Positions 52,341 through 55,111 of a stretch of DNA of 55,111 nt are shown here, piece by piece (position 1 is the stretch's first letter; each line of letters begins with the position of its first letter). Position numbers and translations under genes: made by a program. Source of the DNA: Chitinophagaceae bacterium (lineage in GTDB: Bacteria > Bacteroidota > Bacteroidia > Chitinophagales > Chitinophagaceae); NCBI GenBank assembly GCA_947375185.1, contig CANCEU010000013.1, positions 1 to 55,111 of the forward strand. Reading direction: 5' to 3'. The notes below the pieces were generated by a model. That model was given only the letters and a program-made list of their open reading frames with translations. It did not search any database and was not told where the DNA came from.

Positions 52341-54788
52341 ATGCGAAATGTAGTACTGCGTATTTTATTTTTATCTTTAGCAATTTGCGCACAAAAAAAC
52401 AGCGATGCACAAACAAATAGCTTTGGGGATAAAACAAAAAATTTAGAATATCATAAAGGATACTTTAATTATTGGTGGGATGCTACTAATGGTAAAGTAT
52501 ATTTAGCCATTGATAAATTAGAAGCACCATTTTTATATGTCAACTCCTTGCCTGCCGGTCTGGGCTCTAATGATATTGGACTTGACAGAGGACAAATTGG
52601 TGGATCTAGAATTGTTTATTTTCAAAGAGTTGGAAAAAAAATATTACTCACTCAGCCTAACTATAATTTTCGTGCAATAACAAATGACCCTAGAGAACAA
52701 AAAGCGGTAAACGAATCTTTTGCTCAATCTATCCTATTTAGTTTTAATGTGGAAGCGGAAGGCATTGATTCCTCAAATGGAACTAAACATGCTATTGCTT
52801 TAGTAGATGCCACTTCATTTTTATTAAGAGACGCACATGGAGTTGCAGATAAGATAAGAAAAATGAGACAAGGCACTTACTCGCTAAACGAAGGTCGCTC
52901 TGCAATTTATATTGCAAACACAAAAAACTTCCCTAAAAATACTGAAATGGAGGCCACTCTTACGTTTGTGGGCGGAGGAGATGCCGGAAGATTAGTGAAT
53001 TCAGTAACACCATCTAGTGAGGCGATAACGGTTCGTATGCACCATAGCTTCGTTGAACTTCCCGATCCAAATTATCATGCAAGAAACTATGATGTACGAA
53101 GTGGCTACTTTGGTACAAGCTATTATGATTATGGAAGTGACATTAGTGAACCAATCGAAAAAATGATAATTAATCGTCACAGATTACAAAAGAAAGAACC
53201 AAATGCTGCATTAAGTGAAGCAGTGAAACCAATTATTTATTACTTAGATAATGGAACCCCCGAGCCAATTCGTTCTGCTTTGCTTGAAGGTGCAACTTGG
53301 TGGAATCAAGCATTTGAAGCAGCTGGATATAAAAATGCTTTTCAAGTAAAGATATTGCCAGACAGTGCCGATCCTATGGACATTCGTTACAATATGATTA
53401 ATTGGGTACATCGATCTACCCGCGGATGGAGTTATGGAATGAGTATTACAGACCCTAGAACAGGTGAAATTATCAAAGGTCAAGTTACTTTGGGTTCCTT
53501 AAGGGTAAGACAGGATTACTTAATTTTCACATCTCTGCTTTCTCCTTACATAAATGGTAAACCCGTTTCAGATAAAATGAGAACTGCCGCAATACAAAGA
53601 TTAAGACAATTAGCTGCACATGAAGTGGGGCATACTTTAGGATTACAACACAATTATGCTTCAAGCTATAATGATAGAGCATCGGTTATGGATTATCCGC
53701 ATCCTAATATTTTTGTTAATGAAAAAGGAGATATTGATTTTTCAAAAGTTTATACTAATGAAATTGGAGCTTGGGATAAAAGGGCTATCATCTATGGATA
53801 TCAGGATTTCCCAGCTGGCACCAATGAAGCAGCTGCACTTAATAAACTATTAGAGGAGAATTCTAAAAATGGATTATTATTTATTGCAGATGCTGATGCG
53901 CGCGCGGCTAGTGGCTTTCATCCTTATGCACACTTATGGGACAATCAAGGTGATGCAGTAAAAGGACTTGAGCAAACATTAGCAGTTCGTAAAAAAGCAA
54001 TTGCTCAATTTGGAGAAGAAGCAATTCAAAACGGCACACCACTTACTAAATTAGAAGATGTTTTAGTGCCTGCCTATAATTACCATCGATATCAATTAGA
54101 AGCAGTTACTAAATTAATTGGCGGCATAAATTACAACTATAGTGTAAGAGGCGATCAAAATCAAATCAAGCCAACTATCCTTTCAAATGCAGTACAACAA
54201 AAAGCATTAGATGCTGCAGTAAATTGTTTATCAGCTAGCACACTTACCATTCCTGAAAATATTTTAGCATTAATACCTCCTCGCCCACCCATGTATTATG
54301 GAGTTGGAGAATTATTTGACAAAAGAACAGGCATGAGCTTTGATGCACTAAGTGCGGCAGAAGCATTAGCTGATTATGAATTAGGTTTCTTGTTTAATGT
54401 AGAAAGAGCAAATAGATTGGTGCAAAATAAAGCAAGAGCCAACACTATTGGATTTGACAATGTAGTGGATGCCATTTTAAAAAACACATGGTATGCTAAA
54501 ATACCGGCAGGATTAGAAGGCAACGTTCATATGCAAACTGGGCAACAGGTACTAACTTGGTTAATTGGAGTGCACCAAAGCGCAGATGCCAATTACGAAG
54601 TACGAAGTATTTGCAATGATCGTTTACATCAATTAAAAATAAAATTAGAAAGTCTTAGCAAAACAGATTTAGTGCACAAAGCACAATACGATTTTGCTAT
54701 TGAACGAATTAAAAATCCAGGTACAATTACTTTACCAAAACCAGTAACTATCGCACCTGGCGCACCCATTGGATGCGATATGGATTAG
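52341..54788 (+). CDS. Large exported zinc metalloprotease (DUF5117/DUF5118 type, metzincin)
   Basis: 815 residues. A signal peptide covers about 1-24 (ICAQKNSDA before QTN). The zinc motif HEVGHTLGLQH spans His427-His437 (ligands 427, 431, 437), followed by the Met-turn-like SVMDYPHP. DUF5117-type features lie before it, including YWWDATNGKVYL and the YYLDNGTPEPIRSALLEGATWWNQAFEAAGY stretch (read in parts). A long helical C-terminal part (about 500-815) follows. It should be a cell-envelope or secreted peptidase; substrate unknown. The C-terminus does not show a type A sorting domain. It lies 25 bp after the histone-like terminator. Confidence 0.9.
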   Translation: MRNVVLRILFLSLAICAQKNSDAQTNSFGDKTKNLEYHKGYFNYWWDATNGKVYLAIDKLEAPFLYVNSLPAGLGSNDIGLDRGQIGGSRIVYFQRVGKKILLTQPNYNFRAITNDPREQKAVNESFAQSILFSFNVEAEGIDSSNGTKHAIALVDATSFLLRDAHGVADKIRKMRQGTYSLNEGRSAIYIANTKNFPKNTEMEATLTFVGGGDAGRLVNSVTPSSEAITVRMHHSFVELPDPNYHARNYDVRSGYFGTSYYDYGSDISEPIEKMIINRHRLQKKEPNAALSEAVKPIIYYLDNGTPEPIRSALLEGATWWNQAFEAAGYKNAFQVKILPDSADPMDIRYNMINWVHRSTRGWSYGMSITDPRTGEIIKGQVTLGSLRVRQDYLIFTSLLSPYINGKPVSDKMRTAAIQRLRQLAAHEVGHTLGLQHNYASSYNDRASVMDYPHPNIFVNEKGDIDFSKVYTNEIGAWDKRAIIYGYQDFPAGTNEAAALNKLLEENSKNGLLFIADADARAASGFHPYAHLWDNQGDAVKGLEQTLAVRKKAIAQFGEEAIQNGTPLTKLEDVLVPAYNYHRYQLEAVTKLIGGINYNYSVRGDQNQIKPTILSNAVQQKALDAAVNCLSASTLTIPENILALIPPRPPMYYGVGELFDKRTGMSFDALSAAEALADYELGFLFNVERANRLVQNKARANTIGFDNVVDAILKNTWYAKIPAGLEGNVHMQTGQQVLTWLIGVHQSADANYEVRSICNDRLHQLKIKLESLSKTDLVHKAQYDFAIERIKNPGTITLPKPVTIAPGAPIGCDMD

Positions 54789-54810
54789 CCACTTTTGAAA
54801 ATGATTCCAT

Positions 54811-54846
54811 AAAAAAAAGCCCCAAATAATTTTGGGGCTTTTTTTT
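54811..54846. terminator. Terminator after the metalloprotease gene
   Basis: 16-bp perfect arms (54811-54826 and 54831-54846), built on AAAGCCCCAAA/TTTGGGGCTTT, with A and T runs at the two sides, so it can act in both directions. Confidence 0.92.
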
Positions 54847-54862
54847 ATATTTTTTACATAAT

Positions 54863-54930
54863 GAACCGAGGAGCCCGTTTATGGGGTCCCTCGAAAAATT
54901 AAGAAGACGCAAGAGCATATGATGTGTAGG
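54863..54930. repeat. REP-like palindromic intergenic element, copy 2
   Basis: The left part folds as an imperfect hairpin (CGAGG..CCTCG with a GTTTATGG loop, the reverse of the CCATAAAC loop at 40127-40153). The right part, GAAAAATTAAGAAGACGC to TGATGTGTA, matches the reverse complement of 40201-40240. Like copy 1 it lies between convergent genes and beside a terminator. Confidence 0.65.
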
Positions 54931-54942
54931 AAATCAAACAGT

Positions 54943-54960
54943 CCTTAAATTTTAATAAGG
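54943..54960 (-). terminator. Weak hairpin after the E2 gene
   Basis: CCTTA (54943-54947) and TAAGG (54956-54960) bracket AATTTTAA. The sequence resembles the terminator core at 40164-40182, but no U run follows on the minus strand. Confidence 0.35.
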
Positions 54961-54968
54961 GCAAATTT

Positions 54969-55111
54969 TTACGCTAACATTCTCAAAGGCTCTTCTAATA
55001 AACTCTTTAAAGTTTGTAAAAACGCAGCTCCTGTTGCACCATCCACTACACGGTGGTCGCAACTTAAAGTTACATTCATTACATTACCAGGAACTACTTG
55101 TCCACCTTTCA
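54969..55111 (-). CDS. 2-oxoacid dehydrogenase E2 component, C-terminal fragment (start beyond window)
   Basis: The last 46 residues plus the stop at 54969 are visible. SCDHRVVDGATGAAFL is the acetyltransferase active-site motif of dihydrolipoamide acyltransferases (His and Asp both kept), and the ending LLEEPLRMLA is typical. The pyruvate form is more likely in this phylum, but 2-oxoglutarate or branched-chain forms cannot be excluded from the fragment. The gene is cut by the right edge of the window. Confidence 0.9.
   Translation of the reverse strand, partial: KGGQVVPGNVMNVTLSCDHRVVDGATGAAFLQTLKSLLEEPLRMLA

Overview
The window is a low-GC stretch of a Bacteroidota chromosome, probably from a Chitinophagaceae-like lineage. 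The lineage is inferred from a type IX secretion C-terminal sorting domain, a PorT/SprT-like gene beside the menaquinone methyltransferase gene, a SusC-type TonB receptor with a carboxypeptidase-like N-terminal domain, bacillithiol synthesis (BshA), separate NuoC and NuoD, rarity of Shine-Dalgarno sequences and a few TAnnTTTG promoter elements. No insertion sequence, prophage, CRISPR array or rRNA was seen, and no gene-free stretch exceeds 350 bases.

Layout. 1-7373 (minus): a cell-surface cluster of a membrane-embedded AraC-type regulator, a beta-barrel protein, a lipoprotein, a type IX cargo protein and a very long repetitive fibre-like protein that runs off the left edge. 7451-8302 (plus): a diacylglycerol-kinase-family lipid kinase. 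8401-18384 (plus): an 11-gene complex I operon, nuoABCDHIJKLMN, without nuoE, nuoF or nuoG, followed by a small unknown gene. 18784-19711 (minus): an exported unknown protein and a tRNA-Arg(CCG) with an odd acceptor stem. 19748-25845 (minus): a carotenoid module (crtY, crtZ, idi, crtB, crtI) headed by an ECF sigma factor and a B12-domain MerR regulator of the CarH/LitR type. 25887-28455 (minus): rmlA, rmlC, rmlB. 28539-31928: an HGSNAT-like membrane acyltransferase and a MurU-like/AmgK-like pair in which the kinase is fused to a RapZ C-terminal domain. 32031-36911: a TonB-dependent receptor, an exported SAM-hydrolase-family protein and a Rieske oxygenase. 37007-38794: a umuDC pair whose UmuD lacks both expected catalytic residues. 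38873-40066: a gene for only the second half of CarB. 40067-40280: a palindrome-rich convergent intergenic region. 40281-54968: mostly housekeeping genes (M28 peptidase, bshA, class III aminotransferase, gamma-carbonic anhydrase, rsgA, menG, porT, dihydroorotase, a MutS-like ATPase, comM, a CoA-binding protein, a histone H1-like repeat protein, a large metzincin). 54969-55111 (minus): the C-terminus of a 2-oxoacid dehydrogenase E2.

How the parts work together. The carotenoid genes give a route from GGPP through phytoene, lycopene and beta-carotene to zeaxanthin; the CarH-like regulator, the sigma gene and an 11-bp inverted repeat around a predicted promoter suggest light- or cobalamin-dependent control. 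The AmgK-RapZ/MurU pair fits cell-wall sugar recycling. PorT and the sorting-domain protein show that a type IX secretion system serves the surface. The most distinctive signals are the carotenoid control region, the inactive-looking UmuD, the AmgK-RapZ fusion, complex I without its NADH module, a REP-like element found at two convergent gene ends, and the tRNA-Arg acceptor mismatches. All functional assignments rest on reading motifs by eye; no database search was run.
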